Shown here: positions 1-5,542 of the stretch, one piece after another
How positions within the stretch are numbered: position 1 is the first letter of the stretch
Layout: the number at the start of each line of letters is the position of its first letter
Assembly: GCA_021300125.1 (NCBI GenBank)
Contig: JAJTHX010000091.1
Coordinates: 1 to 7,499 of the forward strand
Source of the DNA: Betaproteobacteria bacterium
GTDB taxonomy: Bacteria; Pseudomonadota; Gammaproteobacteria; Burkholderiales; SG8-41
Reading direction: 5' to 3'
DNA: 7,499 bases
Translations under genes and position numbers: made by a program
Notes under the pieces: generated by a model
The model's database searches: none
Told to the model about the DNA's origin: nothing
What the model saw: the letters and a program-made list of their open reading frames with translations, nothing else

Positions 1-42
1 GTGGCCTTTGAACGCGCGCAGCTGCGCGGCAAGACACCCTGA
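1..42 (+). CDS. 3' end of an unidentified plus-strand gene (partial)
   Basis: Frame 1 is open from the first base and reads VAFERAQLRGKTP followed by a TGA stop at 40-42. The codons are GC-rich like the rest of the window. A strong hairpin terminator starts 22 bases after the stop, which is where the terminator of a gene ending here would be expected. Frame 3 closes within the first few codons. Frame 2 stays open to 223 but runs straight through the terminator and into the antisense of the next gene, so frame 1 is preferred. Only 13 residues are visible, too few to identify the product. It would be convergent with the cupin gene at 112-612. Confidence 0.4.
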   Translation: MAFERAQLRGKTP

Positions 43-64
43 CTCGGTTACCGGCTTCAGCCAT

Positions 65-94
65 AAAAAAGGCTGCCCGCGGGCAGCCTTTTTT
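65..94. terminator. Bidirectional Rho-independent terminator
   Basis: A perfect palindrome, GGCTGCCCGCGGGCAGCC (71-88), is flanked by six A (65-70) and six T (89-94). It therefore works in both directions: a GC-rich stem followed by a U tract on either strand. It lies 17 bases beyond the minus-strand cupin stop and 22 bases beyond the plus-strand stop at 42. That fits a shared terminator between two convergent genes. Confidence 0.9.
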
Positions 95-111
95 GCTGGC
101 GCGGTCCCGCT

Positions 112-612
112 TCAGACCGCGACGTACTGCAGGCGCTTGACCTTGTCCATGTTGGTGCCTTCGATGCGGATCAGGCTGGTCGGCCCGCCGCGCTTGGGCG
201 AATGCAGGTCGCCTTCGTTGTAAACGTGGGCAATGCCGGGCGTCAGCTTGTAGCTGCGGGTCTGGCGCACCTGGCCCGGCACATCGTGTGTGGCGGGCTT
301 GAGCAGCTCGTAATCGCGCATCTCGGTTTCGCCGCGCGCCTGGCCGTAGATCGCCCAGGAATGCGCGTGGTCGTGCGGCGGGCTGATCTTCGCGCCCTCA
401 TAGTTGTGGGCAAGGATGCAGAAGCCGAATTCGGGATCTTCATACAGGATCTTGCGCTCGCCCACTGTGGCATCAATGTTCTTGTCGATGAACGCCTGAT
501 CCTTCAGCGCCTCCTGCAGCAGCGCCGCCAATTTCGCGCGGCCCGCGGGTCCCGGTTCGGCCTTGATCAGGTCGTGGCAGCGGCTGGCGAATTGTTCGAG
601 TGTGTAGCCCAT
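112..612 (-). CDS. Cupin-fold protein, thiol-dioxygenase-like (COG5553-type)
   Basis: This 166-residue protein is a single-domain cupin. The metal-binding signature is visible: H80-D-H82-A-H84 followed by SWAIYG makes the first cupin motif, and PGIAHVYN (P125-N132, with H129) makes the second. H80, H82 and H129 are the likely three-histidine iron ligands, as in cysteine dioxygenase and 3-mercaptopropionate dioxygenase. The pattern HDH...W...G...GE also matches that group and the poorly characterised double-stranded beta-helix proteins related to it. The first 45 residues are helical. There is no signal peptide, so it is probably cytoplasmic. The start is firm: AGGAGGA (617-623) sits four bases before the ATG. 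The gene lies 128 bp downstream of the VWA gene on the same strand and may be co-transcribed, but I found no convincing promoter in that gap. Oxidation of a small thiol is the best guess; the substrate cannot be read from the sequence. Confidence 0.8.
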   Translation of the reverse strand: MGYTLEQFASRCHDLIKAEPGPAGRAKLAALLQEALKDQAFIDKNIDATVGERKILYEDPEFGFCILAHNYEGAKISPPHDHAHSWAIYGQARGETEMRDYELLKPATHDVPGQVRQTRSYKLTPGIAHVYNEGDLHSPKRGGPTSLIRIEGTNMDKVKRLQYVAV

Positions 613-740
613 GATGTCCTCCTGAAAAGTCTGCGATGCGGGACCATTGTGCCGCAGCCGCCGTCACCACGGAAGGCCCGCGGTTTGCGCCGGGTCAACA
701 AACCTCGCGCGGATGACCGCATTGCGGAATACGCGCCCGG

Positions 741-3236
741 TCAGCGCCGCAGGCGGAGATAGATTTCCGGCAGCTTGTTGGGCAGGCTGTTGATGTGGTC
801 GAGCACGAGGTAGTGCCCGGGGCCGAAGATCTGCGGCAGGTACTGGTTGGCCATGGTGTCCACGGTCACGCAGAAGGGATGCACGCCCTTGGCCACGGCC
901 TCCTTCACCGCCATCCGCGTGTCTTCGTGCAGGTAGCGGCGGTCGCCGCCGTCGTCGTAGTCCTCTGGCCGGCCGTCGGAGAGCAGCAGCAGCAGGCGGC
1001 GGCGGCTTTCGACCCCCTCGAATGACGCGGTGGCATGGCGGATCGCCGCACCCATGCGCGTGGCAAGACGCCCCGACATGCCGCCGATCTGGGCACGGAT
1101 GTCGTCACTCATCGCCTCGTTGAAATTTTTCAGGTTGTAATAGCTGACGTTGTCGCGGTACTTGGAGCAGAAGCCGGCGATGGAATAGGCGTCACCCACC
1201 TCCTCCATGCTCTCGGCAAACAGCAGCACGCCGGCGCGGATGCGGTCCACCAGGCGGCCACCGCCCTCGGGCAGGTGCTGCATGATGGATGTGGACATGT
1301 CGGCCAGCAGCGTCACCGCGACTTCGCGCTGGCGGATTTCGCGGCGCTTGTAGATGGTGGGCCGCGGCGAGCGGCCGGCGCGCTTTTCGGCGACATAGGC
1401 GACCACGGCATTGAGGTCCATATCATCGCCGTCGAGCTGTTGCGTGAGCGGCGCTGCGCGCGTCGGCTTCTGTGCCTGGATCGCCTTTTTCAGGCGCTTG
1501 AGCGCAAGGGCGTACTGGCTCATCAGGCGGTTGGTCTCGGTCATGTTCGACTCGGCAAGCCGCTTTTCCTGCACCCAGCTCCAGTTGCGCTTGTAGCGCG
1601 ACTCGCGGTAATCCCACTCCGGATACGGAATGCCCTTGTCGCTGCTGCCGTGGTTGGGACCTTCCTGCTCGCTCTTGCCCGAGGCCCGGGCGGCCTGGCC
1701 GGAGGAGTCACCGTAGCTCGGCACTTCCTGCTTTTCGCCGTCCTCGCCCTGCTCGCCCGATTCGGCGTTCTTCGGCGCCTCGGTTTCCTCGCCGCCCTCC
1801 TCGCCCTGCTGGCTCTGCTGGTCGGTGCCGGGCTGCTGCTGCTGGGATTGGTCGTCGGTCTCCTGCGGATGCGCCATGCGCATCGCGTTGGGACTGCGGC
1901 CCGGCAGGTAGGCGAGGTGGAAGGCCTCGAGGTCGGTCACTGCCGGCAGATCGCTGCCGGAATAGAGCTTCACGGCGGCGCGCCAGGCATCGGCAACACT
2001 GGCGCCGGGTTCGAGCAGGCTCGCGAAGCGCGGATCGGCGCGGCCCGCGGCGGCGATCTCGATGCTTTCGAGCGCGAGGTCAAAGTACGGTGCGGTTTCG
2101 GCATGGCGCACGCCGAGTGCTCGCGCGGCGCGCGCCAGGCGGCGCAGGTAGTTGGGCACGCTGCACTGGACCGCGGCATCCACGCGCAGGTCTTCGCAGA
2201 TGTCGAAGATCAGCTGGAAGCGCAGCGCGTCCTCGCCGTAGCGCAGGAACAGCGGCGCCCAGGACACCGCGCCGGCCTTGGGAAAATCCAGCCCGGCTTC
2301 CAGGAACATCTCTTCCATGCCGGCGCGGTCGAAGGTACGCGCGCGCATGTGGCCGGCGGTATGCAGCAGCGCGAGGATGGCCTCCTCGCGATCGGCCATC
2401 ACCGCCGGGAAATAGATGGTGCGGCCGTCGGTCTCGATGAAGGGGCGACCCTTTTCCGGCGACCAGGTGCTTTCGCGCAGATCGAATTCGCCGCCGAACC
2501 ACACGTCGAGCAGCATGCCGAGCAGGCGGTTGCGGTCGGTCAGGCGGTAGCCCGGCAGGTGCTCGAGCAGCATCGACAGGCTTTCCTCGGACTCGAGGCG
2601 GAAATAGGCTTCGCCGCGGGTACGCCCCGTCTGCAGGATGTCGGCGCCGCGCGAGGCCCAAGGCAGGATCGCCTGCGCACCGAGCAGGTTGCGCACGCGG
2701 ATCGCGCCGCCCAGGCAGGTGCCGAGCATCAGCTTGCGCGATTCGTAGAGTTCTTCAGCGGGGGCCAGCAGCTGTTCGATGGCGGTGATGCCGCCCTGGC
2801 GACCGGCGAGATCGATCACCGGCGTGGTGAAGTAGGCAGCACCGCTTTCAATCTGGCGCACGCACCAGGCAAAGCCAAGTTCCGCCCAGCGTTTCTCGCC
2901 GGCGTGGCCGAGCGCGCCGTAGGCGCCGGCGACATTGGCCATGAAGCCTTCGAGCGCGCGCCAGGACGCGCGCCACTGCATGAAGGCGAGTGCCTGCCCG
3001 GTCCAGGGCAGCACTTCCTCGGACACCTGTTCCGCCTCGCGGCTGCCGCGGATGAAGGCGAGTCCGGCCTCGCGCTCGAAACCGAGCAGCGCGCGGCAGG
3101 CGGCAAGCCAATGCAGGGTGTCGGCTTCGCCATGGGGGGCGATTTGCGGCAGCACCGACTCGATCTCGCGGTGCGCCGCGGCGCTCAGCACCTGCAGCTC
3201 GGCCAGGGACTGGTCGATGGCGGGGGTATGTTTCAT
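741..3236 (-). CDS. norD: NorD/CbbO-type VWA-domain protein, partner of the MoxR ATPase
   Basis: An 831-residue cytoplasmic protein with no signal peptide or membrane segment. Residues 1-450 are a mostly helical N-terminal region. Residues 455-535 form a low-complexity Q/E/G/S-rich acidic linker. Residues 636-831 are a von Willebrand factor A domain with a complete MIDAS metal site: D646-M-S648-T-S650, T726 and D754 (SDGRPED). This architecture is that of NorD and CbbO, which pair with NorQ/CbbQ ATPases to activate nitric oxide reductase or Rubisco; in CbbO the MIDAS contacts the client. The length suits the longer CbbO-like members rather than short NorD proteins. The ATG is fixed by an in-frame TGA at 3288-3290 with no ATG, GTG or TTG start codon between; no clear Shine-Dalgarno precedes it. 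The ATPase gene lies upstream, 176 bp away across a palindromic repeat. Residues 291-295 (HTAGH) and ICEDLRVD (346-353) look like a decayed metallopeptidase motif. The family is secure; the client is unknown, so the symbol is by family only. Confidence 0.88.
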   Translation of the reverse strand: MKHTPAIDQSLAELQVLSAAAHREIESVLPQIAPHGEADTLHWLAACRALLGFEREAGLAFIRGSREAEQVSEEVLPWTGQALAFMQWRASWRALEGFMANVAGAYGALGHAGEKRWAELGFAWCVRQIESGAAYFTTPVIDLAGRQGGITAIEQLLAPAEELYESRKLMLGTCLGGAIRVRNLLGAQAILPWASRGADILQTGRTRGEAYFRLESEESLSMLLEHLPGYRLTDRNRLLGMLLDVWFGGEFDLRESTWSPEKGRPFIETDGRTIYFPAVMADREEAILALLHTAGHMRARTFDRAGMEEMFLEAGLDFPKAGAVSWAPLFLRYGEDALRFQLIFDICEDLRVDAAVQCSVPNYLRRLARAARALGVRHAETAPYFDLALESIEIAAAGRADPRFASLLEPGASVADAWRAAVKLYSGSDLPAVTDLEAFHLAYLPGRSPNAMRMAHPQETDDQSQQQQPGTDQQSQQGEEGGEETEAPKNAESGEQGEDGEKQEVPSYGDSSGQAARASGKSEQEGPNHGSSDKGIPYPEWDYRESRYKRNWSWVQEKRLAESNMTETNRLMSQYALALKRLKKAIQAQKPTRAAPLTQQLDGDDMDLNAVVAYVAEKRAGRSPRPTIYKRREIRQREVAVTLLADMSTSIMQHLPEGGGRLVDRIRAGVLLFAESMEEVGDAYSIAGFCSKYRDNVSYYNLKNFNEAMSDDIRAQIGGMSGRLATRMGAAIRHATASFEGVESRRRLLLLLSDGRPEDYDDGGDRRYLHEDTRMAVKEAVAKGVHPFCVTVDTMANQYLPQIFGPGHYLVLDHINSLPNKLPEIYLRLRR

Positions 3237-3292
3237 TGAGGCGAGGCTGGTGTTTCTTTGAAGTGAATGATGCTGAATCGTTGAAACTCAAC

Positions 3293-3403
3293 CGTCATTC
3301 CGGCGAACGCCGGAATCCAGTGAATACGGTTAGAACCTCTGGATTCTGGCTCGCCCCCCAAGGGGACTTCCGCTGGGGCGCGCTTCGCTTGGCCGCAATG
3401 ACG
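3293..3403. repeat. REP/MITE-like palindromic repeat between the ATPase and VWA genes
   Basis: This 111-bp element has near-perfect terminal inverted repeats: CGTCATTCCGGC (3293-3304) pairs with GCCGCAATGACG (3392-3403), 11 of 12 positions. Two inner pairings are perfect: ATTCCGGCG/CGCCGGAAT (3297-3305 and 3308-3316), and GAATCCAG/CTGGATTC (3313-3320 and 3339-3346). The right half holds further GC-rich complementarity such as CCCC-AA-GGGG (3356-3365). Ends of the form GTCATTCC...GGAATGAC are typical of dispersed intergenic palindromes in many GC-rich proteobacterial genomes. I see no target-site duplication and no T tract on either side, so it is not a standard terminator. A transcript through it would fold strongly and could tune expression of the downstream VWA gene. 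No second full copy occurs in this window. Confidence 0.75.
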
Positions 3404-3412
3404 TCGTGACGA

Positions 3413-4258
3413 TCAGGCAAAGTGCGCGTTGACGATTTCCATCAGCGCATCCGCCAGCTCAAGGTCGTCGGTGATCGGGTTGACCATCGCCACCTGGCAG
3501 GCCGACACCGGATCAAGGCCGGCGGCGATCATGCTCGCGGCATAGACCAGCGCGCGGGTCGAAGTCGATTCCTCGAGGCCGTGGTCCTTCAGCAGCCGCG
3601 CCTTGCGGCCGATGGCCACCAGCTGCTGCGCAATCTCGGGCTTGGTGCCCGGCACCTCGTTGACCAGCACCTTGCGCTCGACCTCCTCCGAGGGAAAGTC
3701 GAAGTTGATCGCGATGAAGCGCTGCTTGGTCGAGGGCTTGAGGTCCTTCAATACGGTCTGGTAGCCGGGGTTGTACGAGATCACCAGCATGAAATCCTCG
3801 TGGGCGTCGATCTCGACGCCCTTTTTCTCGATGGCGAGCTTGCGGCGGTGGTCGGTCAGCGAGTGGATGACCACGGTGGAGTCGGTGCGCGCTTCGACGA
3901 TCTCGTCGAGGTAACAGATCGCGCCGGCCTTCACCGCGCGGGTGAGCGGGCCGTCCTGCCACACGGTCTCGGAACCCTCGAGCAGAAAACGGCCGACGAG
4001 GTCGGAACTGGTCAGGTCTTCGTGGCAGGACACGGTGACCAGCGGGCGCTTGAGCTGAAACGCCATGTATTCCAGAAACCGCGTCTTGCCGCAGCCGGTC
4101 GGCCCCTTGAGCATCACCGGCAGGCGGCGCTTGTAGGCGGCCTCAAAAATCGCCACCTCGTTGCCCTGCGGCTGGTAATAGGGAGGAGCTTCGCCGACTT
4201 GCGGCGCCTGGACGATGTCGTGCTCGACGCCGCGCTGGCGTGCTGCTGCGGTTTTCAT
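3413..4258 (-). CDS. norQ: MoxR-family AAA+ ATPase, CbbQ/NirQ/NorQ/GpvN group
   Basis: A 281-residue cytoplasmic ATPase. The motifs appear in order: Walker [10 protein letters not shown] (residues 52-60), [13 protein letters not shown] (79-91), the substrate-facing [12 protein letters not shown] stretch (97-108), Walker B ICYLDEI (114-120, D118/E119), sensor 1 in VISYNPGYQ (N163), the arginine finger in STKQRF (R180), and a sensor 2-like [10 protein letters not shown] (R235). This set is diagnostic of the NorQ/CbbQ clade of MoxR ATPases, which form hexameric rings and work with a VWA adaptor to insert cofactors into, or remodel, an enzyme. About 27 residues precede the usual PYYQP start of the family, a slight N-terminal extension. 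A weak GGAA lies six bases before the ATG. It is the first gene of the likely ATPase-VWA-cupin block. No nitric oxide reductase or Rubisco gene is visible nearby, so norQ is a family label and cbbQ would be equally defensible. Confidence 0.92.
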   Translation of the reverse strand: MKTAAARQRGVEHDIVQAPQVGEAPPYYQPQGNEVAIFEAAYKRRLPVMLKGPTGCGKTRFLEYMAFQLKRPLVTVSCHEDLTSSDLVGRFLLEGSETVWQDGPLTRAVKAGAICYLDEIVEARTDSTVVIHSLTDHRRKLAIEKKGVEIDAHEDFMLVISYNPGYQTVLKDLKPSTKQRFIAINFDFPSEEVERKVLVNEVPGTKPEIAQQLVAIGRKARLLKDHGLEESTSTRALVYAASMIAAGLDPVSACQVAMVNPITDDLELADALMEIVNAHFA

Positions 4259-4307
4259 TGCGGATTCCGGAAAAGTGGGATGAACGGAAGAGAAAAACGG
4301 ACTGCGA

Positions 4308-4337
4308 GTAATACACCAAATGCACCGGCGCTGTCAC
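4308..4337 (-). promoter_or_regulatory. Candidate sigma-70 promoter for the ATPase gene (proximal)
   Basis: On the minus strand GTGACA (complement of 4332-4337, five of six to the -35 consensus) is separated by 18 bases from TATTAC (complement of 4308-4313, four of six to the -10 consensus). Transcription would start near 4301 and leave a leader of roughly 40 bases. This is a consensus match by eye only; the distal candidate at 4426-4434 competes with it. Confidence 0.33.
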
Positions 4338-4425
4338 GGCACCGGCTGGCCGCGCCCCGGATGTGCGCAGCGGCGCCAGACCGCGACAAGGGTATTGAAG
4401 ACTTCGGGGACCTGCAGGCGGTAAA

Positions 4426-4434
4426 TTTATAACA
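4426..4434 (-). promoter_or_regulatory. Candidate extended -10 promoter for the ATPase gene (distal)
   Basis: The minus strand reads TGTTATAAA, an extended -10 element (TGn plus TATAAA, five of six), inside the only clearly AT-rich patch of the intergenic region. The -35 position is A-rich without a good hexamer, which extended -10 promoters tolerate. Use of this site would give a leader of about 160 bases ahead of the ATPase gene. An isolated ATCAA, half of an FNR-type site, lies about 17 bases upstream, but the other half is absent. Confidence 0.33.
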
Positions 4435-4464
4435 CATTGTTTTTATTGATTTTTTTGCCGCCTT

Positions 4465-4502
4465 CGCCGCTGTTCTTCCGGCTTCGGCAACCGGCAGCGG
4501 CG
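4465..4502. other. Inverted repeat able to form a hairpin
   Basis: CGCCGCTG (4465-4472) and CAGCGGCG (4495-4502) are perfect 8-bp complements around a 22-base loop. TTGCCG (4455-4460) and CGGCAA (4485-4490) offer a competing pairing. There is no T tract after the stem on the plus strand, and on the minus strand an A-run follows instead. It is therefore not an intrinsic terminator and may be chance in such GC-rich DNA. Confidence 0.35.
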
Positions 4503-4506
4503 CCGT

Positions 4507-4521
4507 AACGGGCCGCCCGTT
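4507..4521. promoter_or_regulatory. Perfect 15-bp palindrome, candidate operator
   Basis: AACGGGCCGCCCGTT is a perfect dyad of 7+1+7 bases. It lies about 45 bp upstream of the proposed -10 box of the lyase-like gene, centred near -64 relative to the predicted start. That is a usual position for a dimeric activator or repressor site. No regulator gene is adjacent, so the binding protein is unknown. Confidence 0.35.
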
Positions 4522-4542
4522 GCACACGATACGGACATTGCA

Positions 4543-4571
4543 TGCGCATCGTGGTGGCGGCTGGCTATGAT
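4543..4571 (+). promoter_or_regulatory. Candidate sigma-70 promoter of the lyase-like gene
   Basis: TATGAT (4566-4571) matches five of six bases of the -10 consensus. At 17 bases upstream TGCGCA (4543-4548) matches only three of six of the -35 box. Transcription would begin near 4578, leaving about 24 bases of leader that includes the GGAG ribosome-binding site (4592-4595). If correct, the upstream in-frame ATG at 4542 cannot be the start of translation. Confidence 0.38.
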
Positions 4572-4601
4572 GCGCTTCCCCATCGCATACCGGAGCCTTC
4601 C

Positions 4602-5516
4602 ATGTCCCGCGTCACCACCCGCCTGCGCGCCCTCGTCAAGGCCGGCAAATTCCTCGAACTGCCCGCGGTGCACGATCCGCTGACCGCGAAACTTGCTGAA
4701 AGCGTTGGCTTCAAGACGCTCTACAACGGCGGCTTTGTCACCGGCGGCAGCACCACCATCAGCGAACCGCTGCTGACCATGAACGAGCAGCTCACGGTGG
4801 GCGGCAACATCGCCAAGGCGGTGGACATCCCGGTGGTGATGGATGCGGGTGCGGGCTGGGGCGAGCCGCTGCACACGATGCGCACCGTGCGCGAGTGCAT
4901 CCGCGCCGGCATCGCCGGCATCCACATCGAGGACCAGCTGTTTCCGAAACGCGCGCATTACCATACCTATGTCGCGCACAACATCCCGTTCAACGAGTTC
5001 CGCGACAAGATCCGCCTCGCCTGCGAGCAGCGCGACCGCAGCGACAAAGACTTCGTCATCATCGCGCGCTCCGACGCCTGCCGCGAGCAGGGCTACAAGG
5101 AAGCGGTGAAGCGGATGCTGATGTCCAGGGACCAGGGTGCCGACATGGGCCTGATTTTCCCGCGCACGCCGGAGGAAACCAGGCGCGCGCCGAAGGACTG
5201 CAAGCTGCCGATGATCTACGTGCAGAGCCGCGGCAACCGCGACGGCCGGCCGCTCTACTCCTTCCGCCAGCTCGAGGACATGGGCTACGCCGGCAGCATC
5301 GACGCCATCCTCTCGGTGGGCGTGCAGTTCCATTTCATGCGCAAGGCGCTGCTCGAACTGCGCAAGACCGGCGACTACACCGGCATCTCGACCACCGACT
5401 ACATCACCGCGCGCAAGCAGATTGAAACGCTGATCGGGCTGGAGGAGTATTACAAGATCGAGGAGGCAACGGTCGAGAAGATGTACCGCAAGGAGAATGC
5501 GAAGAAGAAGCGCTGA
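4602..5516 (+). CDS. Isocitrate lyase/PEP mutase superfamily protein with atypical active site
   Basis: A 304-residue cytoplasmic alpha/beta-barrel enzyme. ATG 4602 is chosen over the in-frame ATG 4542 because GGAG (4592-4595) precedes it by six bases and family similarity begins at once. Family landmarks are PAVHDPLTAKLAE (21-33), LYNGGF (40-45), VVMDAGAGWGEP (78-89), IHIEDQLFPKR (107-117), FVIIARSDA (151-159) and the C-terminal barrel strands to about 250. Members include methylisocitrate lyase, PEP mutase, oxaloacetate decarboxylase and related C-C or P-C lyases. Three positions differ from classical members: the DADxGxG metal motif is DAGAGWG (second Asp is G83), the LPD-type Asp position seems to be E55, and the KRCGH catalytic loop is K116-R-A-H-Y-H121, with no cysteine. 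E110 and R156 are kept. Classical methylisocitrate or isocitrate lyase activity is thus unlikely; a decarboxylase, hydrolase or other lyase on an oxo-acid is more plausible. The C-terminus is basic (KENAKKKR). It is transcribed alone. Confidence 0.85.
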   Translation: MSRVTTRLRALVKAGKFLELPAVHDPLTAKLAESVGFKTLYNGGFVTGGSTTISEPLLTMNEQLTVGGNIAKAVDIPVVMDAGAGWGEPLHTMRTVRECIRAGIAGIHIEDQLFPKRAHYHTYVAHNIPFNEFRDKIRLACEQRDRSDKDFVIIARSDACREQGYKEAVKRMLMSRDQGADMGLIFPRTPEETRRAPKDCKLPMIYVQSRGNRDGRPLYSFRQLEDMGYAGSIDAILSVGVQFHFMRKALLELRKTGDYTGISTTDYITARKQIETLIGLEEYYKIEEATVEKMYRKENAKKKR

Positions 5517-5525
5517 ACGCCCTCG

Positions 5526-5542
5526 GATATCCCGCGGGTATC
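5526..5542. terminator. Possible weak hairpin between convergent genes
   Basis: GATATCCCGCGGGTATC is a near-perfect palindrome with one bulged base, located 10 bases after the lyase-like stop and overlapping the stop codon of the convergent membrane-protein gene. It could help end transcription from either side, but no T tract follows in either direction, so intrinsic termination is doubtful. Confidence 0.3.

Larger units (their letters stand above)
4259..4601. other. Divergent intergenic region between the ATPase and the lyase-like gene
   Basis: No convincing gene lies in these 343 bases. Open frames that cross it are short or are antisense extensions of the neighbouring genes. It holds an AT-rich patch (about 4421-4456) that stands out against the GC-rich background, candidate promoters facing each way, a hairpin-forming inverted repeat and a perfect 15-bp palindrome, each listed separately. 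Everything here fits a shared regulatory region for two divergent transcripts. Confidence 0.7.

Noticed and set aside
1035..3239. A 734-codon open frame on the plus strand, antisense to the VWA gene
   Set aside because: Its translation is low-complexity H/A/V/G/L/R-rich sequence typical of the antisense of a GC-rich gene, it has no recognisable domain, and the opposite strand encodes a clear NorD/CbbO protein.
4258..4272. A second copy of the palindromic repeat near the ATPase start (GCGGATTCCGG)
   Set aside because: Only about ten bases resemble the element, with no paired arm, so it is not a repeat copy.
3422..4432. A 336-codon plus-strand frame over the ATPase gene
   Set aside because: It is the mirror of the ATPase reading frame, has no family motif, and runs into the intergenic region with no ribosome-binding site or coding character.
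4444..4457. Possible FNR/NNR box near the distal ATPase promoter
   Set aside because: Only the ATCAA half matches; the other half does not fit TTGAT and the position relative to the -10 box is not the usual -41.5.
4542..4601. Upstream in-frame ATG at 4542 for the lyase-like gene
   Set aside because: The extra 20 residues are not family-like, the predicted promoter -10 box (4566-4571) lies inside them, and ATG 4602 has a properly spaced GGAG.
4443..5333. A 296-codon minus-strand frame over the lyase-like gene
   Set aside because: It is an antisense shadow of a well-supported superfamily member; its composition is H/D/A/V-rich without domain motifs.
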